DNA of 64,000 bases from Glaciecola blandensis (GTDB taxonomy: Bacteria > Pseudomonadota > Gammaproteobacteria > Enterobacterales > Alteromonadaceae). Location: the NCBI RefSeq assembly GCF_031846165.1, contig NZ_JAVRIE010000004.1, positions 124,001 to 188,000 of the forward strand, in the 5' to 3' direction. A model generated the notes under the pieces. That model was given only the letters and a program-made list of their open reading frames with translations, ran no database searches and was not told the DNA's origin. A program made the position numbers and the translations under genes. Every line of letters begins with the position of its first letter. The stretch's first letter is position 1. This document shows positions 34,455 to 43,066 of the stretch, piece after piece.

Positions 34455-36095
34455 CTAAAGTGCTGCACTCAGTTTTCTAATCGTTTTGTTCAAAGTCTCG
34501 TCATTGAGGCTATAGTCGACGGGAACATCTATCAAATGGACGTTCGGCTCAGCTAAACACTTCTCTAACGTTGGTAGCAGTTGGTCGGTGGCTTCTACTC
34601 GCCAACCTTTACCGCCATATGATTCGACATACTTTACGAAGTCAGGATTACCATAGTCTAAGCCATAGTTTTCAAACTCCATATTAGCTTGCTTCCATTT
34701 GATCATACCGTAGGCGTCATCTCTAAGAATGATCACAACAATATGTAGGTTGAGCCTCACCGCGGTTTCTAACTCTTGACTGTTCATCATAAAGCCGCCG
34801 TCACCACAAACGGTTACGACTGCTCTATCCGGGTGAACAAGTTTAGCTGCCATCGCAGATGGTAGGCCAGCCCCCATCGTCGCGAGTGCGTTATCAAGTA
34901 ATAGAGTGTTAGGAAGGAAGGCCGGATAATTTCGGGCAAACCAAATTTTGTAAACGCCATTATCTAAAGTAACAATCCCGTTTTTAGGCATCGCTTTGCG
35001 TACTTCTCGCACAAACCGTTCAGGTAAAATTGGAAATCTGTCATCATCTTCTGAAGCCGTTCTATGTTCTACGTAAGCATCATGAACATCTTGGTAGAAA
35101 CCCAGCTTCCAGCTTTCTTGCGCTTGTATTTTCTCATTTATCTGCCAAATACTATTTGCAATATCACCAATTACTTCAAGTTGAGGGAAATAGACTGGGT
35201 CGACAGCTGCTGAGTCGAAATTAATATGAATGACCTTCTGGTTATCGTCTTCCATAAAGAAAGGCGGCTTTTCAACCACATCATGGCCAACATTAATAAT
35301 TAGGTCTGCTCTATCAATAACGCGGTGAACAAAATCGCCAGAAGATAAAGCAGTGTTGCCCATAAACAGTTTGCCACTCTCATCCAAGACGCCCTTACCC
35401 ATTTGCGTTGTGATATAAGGAATGCCAGTTTTATCTACAAACTCTTTCAGCATTTTTGCTGTTAACTTACGGTTTGCACCTGCTCCAATCAACAGCACAG
35501 GAGATTTGGCTTTCTCAATCATATCGACGGCTGCATTGATTGCCTTATATTCTGCTATAGGGCGACGTGCGATACTCGGTTTGAGGACAGGAGTATTGGT
35601 TTCTTCATCAGCAATATCCTCTGGGAGCTCTATATGTGTAGCGCCTGGTCGCTCTTCAGAGGCGAGTCTAAAGGCCTCCCGCACAACAGATGGTATACGA
35701 TCACCACTCACAACTTGTGTTGTGTACTTGGTAATCGGGCGCATCATGTCTACAACATCAATGACTTGAAACCGTCCTTGTTTGCTAGTTTTAATCGGTT
35801 TTTGTCCGGTAATCATAAGCATTGGCATGGCGCCAAGTTGGGCGTATGCAGCAGGAGTAACTAGATTCGTGGCGCCTGGACCTAAGGTCGATAAACAGAC
35901 ACCTACTTTTCCAGTTAGTCTGCCGTAGGTTGCGGCCATAAAGCCAGCGCCTTGCTCATGGCGAGTGAGGATCAGTTTGATTGATGAACTTCTGAGAGAT
36001 TCCAATAAATCTAAGTTCTCTTCCCCTGGAATCCCAAAAATATATTCGACGCCTTCAGCTTCTAGCGCTTTTACCATTAAGTCAGATGCTTTCAT
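34455..36095 (-). CDS. Acetolactate synthase large subunit-like ThDP enzyme
   Basis: 546 residues with the three ThDP-enzyme domains. The N-terminal domain has IFGIPGEENL and the activating Glu in LTRHEQGAGFMA; the C-terminal ThDP motif is GDGGFMMNSQELETAVR. It condenses pyruvate to acetolactate in the related AlsS/IlvB proteins. No IlvN/IlvH-type small subunit gene is adjacent, which favours a catabolic or unregulated form. ATG at 36095 with AGAGG spaced eight bases upstream; a TTG at 36113 is also in frame. Confidence 0.82.
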   Translation of the reverse strand: MKASDLMVKALEAEGVEYIFGIPGEENLDLLESLRSSSIKLILTRHEQGAGFMAATYGRLTGKVGVCLSTLGPGATNLVTPAAYAQLGAMPMLMITGQKPIKTSKQGRFQVIDVVDMMRPITKYTTQVVSGDRIPSVVREAFRLASEERPGATHIELPEDIADEETNTPVLKPSIARRPIAEYKAINAAVDMIEKAKSPVLLIGAGANRKLTAKMLKEFVDKTGIPYITTQMGKGVLDESGKLFMGNTALSSGDFVHRVIDRADLIINVGHDVVEKPPFFMEDDNQKVIHINFDSAAVDPVYFPQLEVIGDIANSIWQINEKIQAQESWKLGFYQDVHDAYVEHRTASEDDDRFPILPERFVREVRKAMPKNGIVTLDNGVYKIWFARNYPAFLPNTLLLDNALATMGAGLPSAMAAKLVHPDRAVVTVCGDGGFMMNSQELETAVRLNLHIVVIILRDDAYGMIKWKQANMEFENYGLDYGNPDFVKYVESYGGKGWRVEATDQLLPTLEKCLAEPNVHLIDVPVDYSLNDETLNKTIRKLSAAL

Positions 36096-36218
36096 GTTTG
36101 CCTCTTTTACCAAATTGAATATTTAGTATAGATTGGTAATGCCAATTTACATATTCAATTAACGAATAATGTATTTGAGCAATTTTTGGACACTACCATT
36201 CTATGAGAAATAACAGAG

Positions 36219-36827
36219 TTAAAAAGCTGAAGGAAGCACTGTTGCCTTTATAAGTATGACATCTTCTACAGGGGCGTCTTGGAATCTTATTAGTGCTTTG
36301 TACTCAGTTTCGACTTCTGCGATTTTGTCGAGTACTTCATAGCCTTCGGTAACACTTCCGAAAACGGTATATCCCCAAGTCTTGCCAGGGTTTAGGTTAT
36401 CGTTATCTTTCATGTTGAAGAAAAACTGCCTTTTGGCTGTATGTGGATCATCTTCTCTTGCCATGGCAATTGTATGAAGGTCATTTTTCAGGCCATTTCC
36501 CGACTCATTATAAATCGTGCGATTTGCTTTTCGTTCTTTGTATTCCGGCTCATAACCACCACCCTGAACAATATAGTTTGGAATAATTCGGTGGAAAATG
36601 GTGTTGTTATATTCGCCACGTTTTACATAGCTCAGGAAGTTATTCACAGTAATGGGAGCTCGTTTCCTGTTGAGCTCGATAACAATGTCGCCCATGCTTG
36701 TTTCGAATTTCACCATGGGATAATAATTATCGGGTTGGATGTTTTCACCTGGTTGTTTTTGCGCTTTTGCGGCAACCCCGTCGATGCTGACAACAATCAA
36801 TACAAGAATGAAGAGAATGTTTTTCAA
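36219..36827 (-). CDS. Exported cyclophilin-type peptidyl-prolyl isomerase
   Basis: 202 residues with a signal peptide (about 1-20). The cyclophilin core shows VKFETSMGDIVIELN, FHRIIPNYIVQGGGYE, QFFFNMKDN and GYTVFGSVTEGYEVLDKI, as in PpiA/PpiB. It should assist folding in the periplasm. The start is a TTG at 36827 with GAGG about seven bases upstream, placed just after the rlmG stop at 36829; no ATG gives a signal peptide. The position implies translational coupling to rlmG. Confidence 0.85.
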   Translation of the reverse strand: MKNILFILVLIVVSIDGVAAKAQKQPGENIQPDNYYPMVKFETSMGDIVIELNRKRAPITVNNFLSYVKRGEYNNTIFHRIIPNYIVQGGGYEPEYKERKANRTIYNESGNGLKNDLHTIAMAREDDPHTAKRQFFFNMKDNDNLNPGKTWGYTVFGSVTEGYEVLDKIAEVETEYKALIRFQDAPVEDVILIKATVLPSAF

Positions 36828-36828
36828 T

Positions 36829-38013
36829 TTAAGACCTCGCTTTGTAAGTAGATAAAATACTAAACTTCTTGTTACTATCAATGACCTGATATCCACCGAA
36901 AAGTTTCTTTAGTTTTTGTGGGTAATCCAAGTGGCGATTGCCTACAATCCGTAATTCCCCGCCATGTTTTAAAACAGATTTTGAATCTTTGAACATCTGA
37001 TAAGCAACATGATCTGTAATTGCATTCTGTTGATGAAACGGAGGATTACAAAGCACTAAATCATAAGATGATTCAGCGTCTTTCAATACTTCCTCGAGAC
37101 AATTACTGACAACAAAACTAGCTCGCTCGTCGCTGCCTAAGTGCGCAATAACATTGAGTCTTGCAGACTCAACTGCCATGAATGATTCATCAACAAATGT
37201 GACATGTGCGCTTGGGTTTTTACTTAAAATGGACACACCTAAAACGCCGTTACCACATCCAAGATCTATCACTTTTTGGTCTGTCGCATCGGGAAGATTT
37301 TTCAATAGAATTCGAGCGCCAATATCGAGATGCTCACGACAAAAAACATTCGCATGATTATGTAATTCGAATGAAATCAAGGGATCAGTCACAGTAGTTG
37401 GATAAGGACTGTCATTGCTCGGCTTTTTTTCAAAACGGGAAAATATTAATCGCGCTTTCTTTTTAGCAAGAGATGTTGTCGTTTTCCCAATATATTTTTC
37501 AAACAAGCGTAAAACCGAATTTTGTACGGCTTTGACTTTCCCTGCTGCGATAACTTTCGTGTCAGGACTCAACACTTTACTTAAATTAATAAGTTGATAT
37601 TCGAGCAATGCAAGGGTCCTGGGTATTTTGATGATTACAAGCGCGGGTGGAGCTTTTGCAAAGGTGGCTAAGTCCAGTAATGCATCAGCAAAGACCACGT
37701 TTTCTGGCTCATAGCCATTTATAAGCATGTTTGTAGTGAGGCTTTTATGAGATATCCATGAGTCTGAAATGAATACTGGTGAATATGCTTGTAGCCAGCA
37801 GGTTAAGGCACCGAATTCATCGTTTAGGATGAAAATAGGTGTGTCCGATTTGCAGTCTACACCATCAAGAGAAGCCAAAATATCGCAATTTTCAATATGC
37901 TCAATAATGTACTCGTCTGCGGAGTCCCAAGCCTGCAAACTAACATGCTGGTGCTTGGCCGGATAACGTTCTAAATGTAAAGTGCGCTCAAAAGCGCTAA
38001 AGTGCGTATTCAT
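36829..38013 (-). CDS. rlmG: 23S rRNA (guanine-1835-N2)-methyltransferase RlmG
   Basis: 394 residues. An N-terminal degenerate methyltransferase-like domain is followed by the active one: SAM motif VIDLGCGNGVLG and the guanine-methylating NPPF in LVLCNPPFHQQNAI. It modifies G1835 of 23S rRNA. Two motif copies inside encode LGVSILS (directly after the SAM loop) and SDTPIF. The SAM-loop copy replaces residues without lengthening the conserved segment. Confidence 0.92.
   Translation of the reverse strand: MNTHFSAFERTLHLERYPAKHQHVSLQAWDSADEYIIEHIENCDILASLDGVDCKSDTPIFILNDEFGALTCWLQAYSPVFISDSWISHKSLTTNMLINGYEPENVVFADALLDLATFAKAPPALVIIKIPRTLALLEYQLINLSKVLSPDTKVIAAGKVKAVQNSVLRLFEKYIGKTTTSLAKKKARLIFSRFEKKPSNDSPYPTTVTDPLISFELHNHANVFCREHLDIGARILLKNLPDATDQKVIDLGCGNGVLGVSILSKNPSAHVTFVDESFMAVESARLNVIAHLGSDERASFVVSNCLEEVLKDAESSYDLVLCNPPFHQQNAITDHVAYQMFKDSKSVLKHGGELRIVGNRHLDYPQKLKKLFGGYQVIDSNKKFSILSTYKARS
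37227..37850. repeat. Inverted motif pair inside rlmG
   Basis: Cores GGACACACC at 37231-37239 and GGTGTGTCC at 37838-37846, facing inward. The second has the full consensus AAATAGGTGTGTCCGATTT. Confidence 0.95.
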
Positions 38014-38062
38014 CTCTTACCTAAAGTTGATAGTCAAACTCACAAAAAACGAAATCCGAATT

Positions 38063-38683
38063 ATGCAAAAAAGTCTGTTTCCACAAAACCAATTACAAAG
38101 TCTACCTTTGGTAGATGCAAAGGTACAATTTTTAGAGAATTGGCTCGATTCAACAACAGCAGACGACTACTTTGACCAGTTTCATCAACAACTTGATTGG
38201 CAAGAAGGAGAAATCAAAATATTTGGTAAAACGACCAAAATACCCCGTTTACAGGCTTGGTACGGGGATGAGGGGACCGATTACCAATATTCGGGAGTGA
38301 CAATGAAACCGCTTAAATGGACACACCAATTACTGAGGTTGAAAGAACAATGCGAGGCACTAACAGGTGTGTCCTATAATTCGGTGCTAGCGAATTTATA
38401 CCGCGATGGTAGCGACAGCATGGGGATGCATTCCGATAACGAACCGGAGTTGGGTTTATCTCCAACTATTGTCTCCGTGTCACTTGGAGAAACACGCAAC
38501 TTTGACTTTAAACACCGTGTAAGCGGTGAAAAATATAGATTACCCCTGTCACACGGCTCGGTACTCGTTATGTCTGGGTCAACACAAAAGTATTGGTTAC
38601 ACGGCATCGCTAAAACAAAAAAATCACAACAAGCTCGGATAAACTTAACTTTTAGACAAATCAGAAGTAACAACCAAAAGTAA
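38063..38683 (+). CDS. alkB: Alpha-ketoglutarate-dependent dioxygenase AlkB family (DNA repair)
   Basis: 206 residues, similar in build to the AlkB2/3-like branch. The iron ligands are H and D in MGMHSDNE and a second His in YWLHGI; the 2-oxoglutarate arginines are in ARINLTFRQI, and NLYRDGSDSMG is the conserved approach. It removes alkyl groups from N1-methyladenine and N3-methylcytosine. ATG 38063, divergent from rlmG. Two inverted motif copies lie inside, 47 bases apart. Confidence 0.9.
   Translation: MQKSLFPQNQLQSLPLVDAKVQFLENWLDSTTADDYFDQFHQQLDWQEGEIKIFGKTTKIPRLQAWYGDEGTDYQYSGVTMKPLKWTHQLLRLKEQCEALTGVSYNSVLANLYRDGSDSMGMHSDNEPELGLSPTIVSVSLGETRNFDFKHRVSGEKYRLPLSHGSVLVMSGSTQKYWLHGIAKTKKSQQARINLTFRQIRSNNQK
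38315..38378. repeat. Close inverted motif pair within the alkB coding region
   Basis: Cores GGACACACC at 38319-38327 and GGTGTGTCC at 38366-38374 can form a 9-base stem with a 38-base loop in the mRNA. They encode KWTHQL and TGVSYN. Confidence 0.95.
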
Positions 38684-38752
38684 CGCATTCACATTTTGTC
38701 GTATTGCATCAAAACGTTTATCATTCACTTATTACATTTTAGGAACCTTTTT

Positions 38753-39067
38753 ATGACAGTACAGCAATCGATCATTGATAAAATTAAAGCGCAGTTTTCC
38801 CTTGTGCATCTTGAAGTCGTGAATGAAAGTCATATGCACAATGTCCCCGCGAATTCAGAAACTCACTTTAAGGTTGTCTTAGTATCAGATGATTTTGATG
38901 GACAACGGCTCATACAGCGACAGCGCGCAATCAATAAGTTATTAGCCGAAGAGTTGGCAGGGCCAGTCCACGCGCTAGCACAACACATTTACACACAAGC
39001 TGAATGGGAAAAGAAGTTTGCAGTAGCTCCTGATTCTCCTAACTGTTTGGGTGGCAGTAAAAGCTAG
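38753..39067 (+). CDS. bolA: BolA-family protein
   Basis: 104 residues. The BolA fold shows LEVVNESHMHNVPANSETHFKVVLVSDDF and the helix-turn segment LIQRQRAINKLLAEELAGPVHALAQHIYTQAEW, whose conserved His ligand binds iron-sulfur glutaredoxin partners. Probably involved in Fe-S handling and stress morphology. ATG 38753 preceded by AGGA. A short gap separates it from alkB. Confidence 0.92.
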   Translation: MTVQQSIIDKIKAQFSLVHLEVVNESHMHNVPANSETHFKVVLVSDDFDGQRLIQRQRAINKLLAEELAGPVHALAQHIYTQAEWEKKFAVAPDSPNCLGGSKS

Positions 39068-39162
39068 ATTCGTTCGTAAATGATATTAACAATCTGTTAA
39101 AGGAATTTTGTTTGCATTTCTGCTAGACTCGCCGCAACTTTAAGATATTCGAAATGTAATTT

Positions 39163-40728
39163 ATGTTTAATTTGATTAATGGCGCGAAAGGAAACGTGAA
39201 AAACGACATCCTTTCGGGTGTTACTGTAGCCCTTGCCTTGGTCCCTGAAGCTGTAGCGTTTGCCTTTGTTGCAGGTGTTGAGCCAATGGTTGGTCTTTAC
39301 GCAGCCTTTATGATGGGGCTGATAACATCGGCTATCGGTGGCCGTCCAGGTATGATTTCTGGTGCCACTGGTGCAATGGCTGTTGTGATGGTCGCTTTAG
39401 TTGCTGAACATGGCGTGCAATATCTCTTTGCCGCGGTTCTATTGGCTGGCTTGTTGCAGATCTTAGCGGGTATATTCCGGCTCGGTAAGTTTATTCGCCT
39501 GGTTCCCTATCCAGTGATGCTAGGGTTTGTGAATGGCTTAGCTATCGTTATATTTTTAGCTCAATTAGGCCAGTTCAAAGTCACGAGCCCCTTGGGCCAG
39601 CTAGAATGGATGTCTGGTACGATGCTGTACATCATGCTCGGCTTGGTCATTTTGACGATGGCTGTTATCTATTTATTGCCAAAGTTGACCACTGCGATCC
39701 CCGCGTCATTGGTAGCGATTGTTGGTGTTACCTTGCTTGTTCATGGGTTCGACTTAGAAGCTCGCACGGTTATCGATTTTGTCCGAGATATGGTGCCAGA
39801 AGCTCAAAAAGCGACGGTAACATTGGCTGGTGAGTTACCTTCCTTTAGTATTCCGTCTGTTCCTTTTACAATGGAAACCTTCTACATCATTCTTCCAACA
39901 GCGATCATATTATCACTCGTAGGCCTAATTGAATCTCTATTAACGCTGACATTAATTGATGAAATGACTGACACTCGCGGTCAGGGCAATAAAGAATGTG
40001 TTGGCCAAGGTGTTGCAAACACAGTTAACGGTTTCTTTGGTGGAATGGGTGGTTGTGCCATGATAGGTCAAAGCATGATCAACATAAACTCAGGTGGTCG
40101 CGGCCGTTTATCTGGTATCACGGCAGCTTTAGTTCTACTTGGTTTTATCCTGTTTGCTGCACCATTGATTGAGATGATACCACTGGCCGCATTGGTTGGC
40201 GTTATGTTTGTTGTCGTCATCGGTACATTTGAATGGGCGTCGTTTAGAATTATTCGAGGCGTTAATAAAGAAGATGCTTTTGTGCTGTTCTTAGTGACAG
40301 GTATTACGGTTATTGCTGACTTGGCTATAGCTGTCGTCGTTGGTGTTATCGTTTCCGCACTCGTGTTTGCTTGGAAGCACGCGACACATATTATGGCAAA
40401 GACGCACACCGATGATGATGGATGGAAAGTGTATGACTTGGAAGGGCCTTTATTCTTTGGCTCAGTGACTCACTTTAGAGAGATCTTTGACCCACAAAAT
40501 GACCCTGATGATGTAGTGATAGACTTCCAAGAATCACGTATTTGGGACTCTTCAGGTATTGATGCGCTTGACGGACTTGCTGACAAATATAAAGAACAAG
40601 GTAAGAAGCTCCATATTCGTCATATCAGTCCCGAGTGCAGGGTCTTGCTCAGAAAGGCCGGAGATTATGTTGAAATTAACGTGAATGAAGATCCTAGGTA
40701 TCGGGTGGTGTCAGACACACTAGGTTAA
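39163..40728 (+). CDS. SulP-family anion transporter with STAS domain
   Basis: 521 residues. About 11-12 membrane segments (residues 15-400) carry the SulP motifs VALALVPEAVAFAFVAGVEPMVGLYAAF and GGMGGCAMIGQSMIN. The C-terminal STAS domain (about 425-515) has IDFQESRIWDSSGIDALDGL. The family moves sulfate, bicarbonate or dicarboxylates; the substrate is not readable here. Ends in a strong terminator. Confidence 0.9.
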   Translation: MFNLINGAKGNVKNDILSGVTVALALVPEAVAFAFVAGVEPMVGLYAAFMMGLITSAIGGRPGMISGATGAMAVVMVALVAEHGVQYLFAAVLLAGLLQILAGIFRLGKFIRLVPYPVMLGFVNGLAIVIFLAQLGQFKVTSPLGQLEWMSGTMLYIMLGLVILTMAVIYLLPKLTTAIPASLVAIVGVTLLVHGFDLEARTVIDFVRDMVPEAQKATVTLAGELPSFSIPSVPFTMETFYIILPTAIILSLVGLIESLLTLTLIDEMTDTRGQGNKECVGQGVANTVNGFFGGMGGCAMIGQSMININSGGRGRLSGITAALVLLGFILFAAPLIEMIPLAALVGVMFVVVIGTFEWASFRIIRGVNKEDAFVLFLVTGITVIADLAIAVVVGVIVSALVFAWKHATHIMAKTHTDDDGWKVYDLEGPLFFGSVTHFREIFDPQNDPDDVVIDFQESRIWDSSGIDALDGLADKYKEQGKKLHIRHISPECRVLLRKAGDYVEINVNEDPRYRVVSDTLG

Positions 40729-40750
40729 TTGACGACTTAGGAATATGAAA

Positions 40751-40778
40751 ACGGGAGCAAGTGCTCCCGTTTTTTTAT
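40751..40778. terminator. Terminator between the SulP gene and ppiC
   Basis: The perfect stem ACGGGAGCA / TGCTCCCGT with a two-base loop is followed by seven T residues on the plus strand and a T-rich stretch on the minus strand; it serves two convergent genes. Confidence 0.92.
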
Positions 40779-40787
40779 GACGTTGAT

Positions 40788-41063
40788 TTAATTGCGATAC
40801 AAGGTTTTGATTAAATGAAAACCAAACTGTGTTTTTATTGGTCCATGCACTTTAAGCACTTCTTTTTTAAAAACCACATTATCGAAAGCTTTAACCATGT
40901 CACCACGCTTGAACTCGCCTAAGTCACCACCTTTCTTCGCGCTAGGACAAATACTATATTTTTTGGCTAGTTGCTGAAAGTTGGCTCCTCTGTCTAGTTC
41001 AGATTTGATTTTTTCAGCCTGAACCTTTGACTTGACCAATATATGACATGCTGCTGCTTTCAT
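40788..41063 (-). CDS. ppiC: Parvulin-type peptidyl-prolyl isomerase PpiC
   Basis: 91 residues, a single cytosolic rotamase domain. ACHILVKSKVQAEKI, FQQLAKKYSICPSAKKGGDLGEF and GPIKTQFGFHLIKTLYRN match the stand-alone parvulin PpiC nearly end to end. Short gap (six bases) after the methyltransferase-like lipoprotein gene on the same strand, so probably cotranscribed. Confidence 0.93.
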   Translation of the reverse strand: MKAAACHILVKSKVQAEKIKSELDRGANFQQLAKKYSICPSAKKGGDLGEFKRGDMVKAFDNVVFKKEVLKVHGPIKTQFGFHLIKTLYRN

Positions 41064-41069
41064 TATAGT

Positions 41070-42011
41070 TTATGGTGCCTTTTTAAATAACAATGTCATT
41101 CTATTTGACTCGCCAATGGCATCGACTTTTGCTTTTAATGCTGGGTCATCAGCTGTCCCGTTGTATGATGGTGGCAAACGCCAAACGACCTCGGATTCAG
41201 TTGGCAGATCACTAGGATTGGCATTGATATCAGATTCAGACACTAAGACAAATCCAGCTTCTTTGAAAGCTTCGATCACTGCAGGCTTCTTCAAATATCC
41301 CGCACTTCCATCAGCCCATTTATCCGAGCTTTTATCAGGGGCTTGATGCTGAACTACGCCAACCATTCCAGAGTCCTTTAATAGCGTGTGAGTTGTTTTC
41401 AAGGCTTCTGTTAACGTACCCGCTTCTTCTTCAAAGCGATTTAAGTTATGTAAAGCACGAATAAACAATACTCTATCTAGAGTGCCAGCAAGCGCTTCTG
41501 GCGCAGAGTTAAATGTAAAACCACTCGCTTCGATACCATTGTCAGAGAAATCAGCAATCATATTAGGAAAAGCACTGGTTCTTTCTATCGCTCTTGCGAT
41601 CCCTTCTTCAGAAAAGAAACCAAATCGTGGCCACATATCATCGTTGTAATTTATGCCATGAAGCTCGCCCTCGGCTCCCAAATACGTCGTCAATATTTTT
41701 GAATACCAACCACCACCGGGTAAAGCTTCCGCGACAGCCATGCCTGGCCCTACACGAAAAAACTCTAAAGTTTGAATTGGATTGCGCGCGTCATCTCTCG
41801 CTTTATCTTCGTCTGTTCGAACTTTAATTGCGTGAAACAAGCGACCACGATCTACTGTAGGTTCGCGGTCTTTCAGCTCTGCCACTGCCGCAGCAGGTTC
41901 AGGGCTTGCTTTGACTTCTTCTTTAACGTCGCTTGATGGCGCATCATTACAACCTTGAAGCGCTGCAAACGAGAGTAAACATGCCGCTGCTATAATTGAT
42001 TTTTTAAACAT
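41070..42011 (-). CDS. Methyltransferase-fold lipoprotein
   Basis: 313 residues. The signal peptide ends in the lipobox LQGC, so the mature protein should be lipid-anchored outside the cytoplasm. The body resembles a class I SAM methyltransferase: AEALPGGGWYSKIL is a glycine-rich SAM-loop equivalent and GMVGVVQHQAPD a later strand. Similar exported proteins are known in several proteobacteria, but a SAM-dependent reaction in the periplasm would be unusual. ATG 42011 has AAGGGA at good spacing. Confidence 0.75.
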   Translation of the reverse strand: MFKKSIIAAACLLSFAALQGCNDAPSSDVKEEVKASPEPAAAVAELKDREPTVDRGRLFHAIKVRTDEDKARDDARNPIQTLEFFRVGPGMAVAEALPGGGWYSKILTTYLGAEGELHGINYNDDMWPRFGFFSEEGIARAIERTSAFPNMIADFSDNGIEASGFTFNSAPEALAGTLDRVLFIRALHNLNRFEEEAGTLTEALKTTHTLLKDSGMVGVVQHQAPDKSSDKWADGSAGYLKKPAVIEAFKEAGFVLVSESDINANPSDLPTESEVVWRLPPSYNGTADDPALKAKVDAIGESNRMTLLFKKAP

Positions 42012-42077
42012 AGTCGTCCCTTTTTTCATTCTAATTATTGAATTTAACCTGTTGTCCTAGTAGTAGACCACAACTAA

Positions 42078-42803
42078 CTAGTTTTGTTTGCTTAGCCAGT
42101 ATATCAATTCGACAACGTCATCCGCAGTCATATCGCGAGTGAAGGTAGCTTGGTATTTTCCATTGACTATAAAGTTAGGCACACTTTGCAGTATTTCGCG
42201 GTATTGGTCGATTGACGCGTTGTTGTTTTGCATTATTTCATTAACTTCGTCGCTCTTTAAAGCGCTTTCAAAGTCTTCTACCGTCACATCATAGGCAATA
42301 AGAATCGCCTTCACATCGTTTAGGCTCTTTATTTCAAGATTCTTTTCATGGATATGTTGAAAGATGGCTGCATTTATCATCTTTTCTTGATTTAAATGTC
42401 TACCAATAGCCATACCTAAGGTAGCAAAATCTTGGATTTCAGGAGTAGTGAACCTCATAAAATTGACGTGTACTTTTTTGAAATCAGTATCGGAGTCTAG
42501 GCGATCATTGATATTGTTTACCAGTGGTTCAAAGTTGTAGCAGTGTGGGCACCAAAATGAAAAGTATTCGACCACTTCAGGTTCTGCGGTTACCTCATCA
42601 CTTATTACTTTGTAATGTAAGCCTTCCTTCCAAGGAATAAGGCTCATAGGCATACTATCAGTGCTTTCCTTGGTATCAGCTTTAACTTCAGCACTTTGTT
42701 CTTTGGTACTACTAGTCGTCGCTGTGGTCTCTGGTTGACTGCATGCACTTATGAAAAAGATACATATAAAAAGTGAAGTAATAAGTTTAATCGACTGAGT
42801 CAT
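42078..42803 (-). CDS. DsbA-like thiol oxidoreductase, lipoprotein form
   Basis: 241 residues. The signal ends in a lipobox (ISAC at about residue 21), followed by a Ser/Thr/Glu-rich linker (about 22-50) and a DsbA domain with active site CPHC in FWCPHCYNFEPL and the cis-Pro loop SVPNFIVNGKYQ. It is paralogous to the soluble DsbA encoded immediately upstream at 43067-43687: both share EYFSFWCP/EFFSFWCP and the C-terminal QATFTRDMTADD. It likely forms disulfides near the membrane. Confidence 0.88.
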   Translation of the reverse strand: MTQSIKLITSLFICIFFISACSQPETTATTSSTKEQSAEVKADTKESTDSMPMSLIPWKEGLHYKVISDEVTAEPEVVEYFSFWCPHCYNFEPLVNNINDRLDSDTDFKKVHVNFMRFTTPEIQDFATLGMAIGRHLNQEKMINAAIFQHIHEKNLEIKSLNDVKAILIAYDVTVEDFESALKSDEVNEIMQNNNASIDQYREILQSVPNFIVNGKYQATFTRDMTADDVVELIYWLSKQN

Positions 42804-42872
42804 GGGGTTCCCTGAAATAAAATGTTTTCTTGATTATAGAGAGTTTTACTCGAGCGTAAACACTTCGGCCCA

Positions 42873-43008
42873 AATGGGACACACCTATTTTGGATATTCG
42901 GTATGTCTTTGGGGTGAAACTTGATAGGAATAATTCATGAAAGTGATAAAAAGGTGTGTCCAAAAATAAAGGTAGTGGGTGATAAAACCCCGAAAGAGGT
43001 GTGTCCAA
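42873..43008. repeat. Cluster of three motif copies between the two DsbA genes
   Basis: Cores at 42877-42885 (GGACACACC), 42953-42961 and 42998-43006 (GGTGTGTCC). The first two face inward and can pair. The cluster is between the dsbA terminator and the start of the lipoprotein paralogue. Confidence 0.95.
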
Positions 43009-43024
43009 TTTTCGGTGCGGGAAT

Positions 43025-43048
43025 AAAAAAGGCCGCTAATGCGGCCCT
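43025..43048 (-). terminator. Terminator of dsbA
   Basis: The stem GGCCGC / GCGGCC with loop TAAT, followed on the minus strand by six T residues, sits 20 bases past the dsbA stop. Confidence 0.85.
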
Positions 43049-43066
43049 TGTGTTAAATAGTGCGGT

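Noticed and set aside
34455..36095. Glyoxylate carboligase or pyruvate oxidase instead of acetolactate synthase
   Set aside because: The activating Glu and the ThDP region fit AlsS/IlvB better, though without a search this cannot be excluded.
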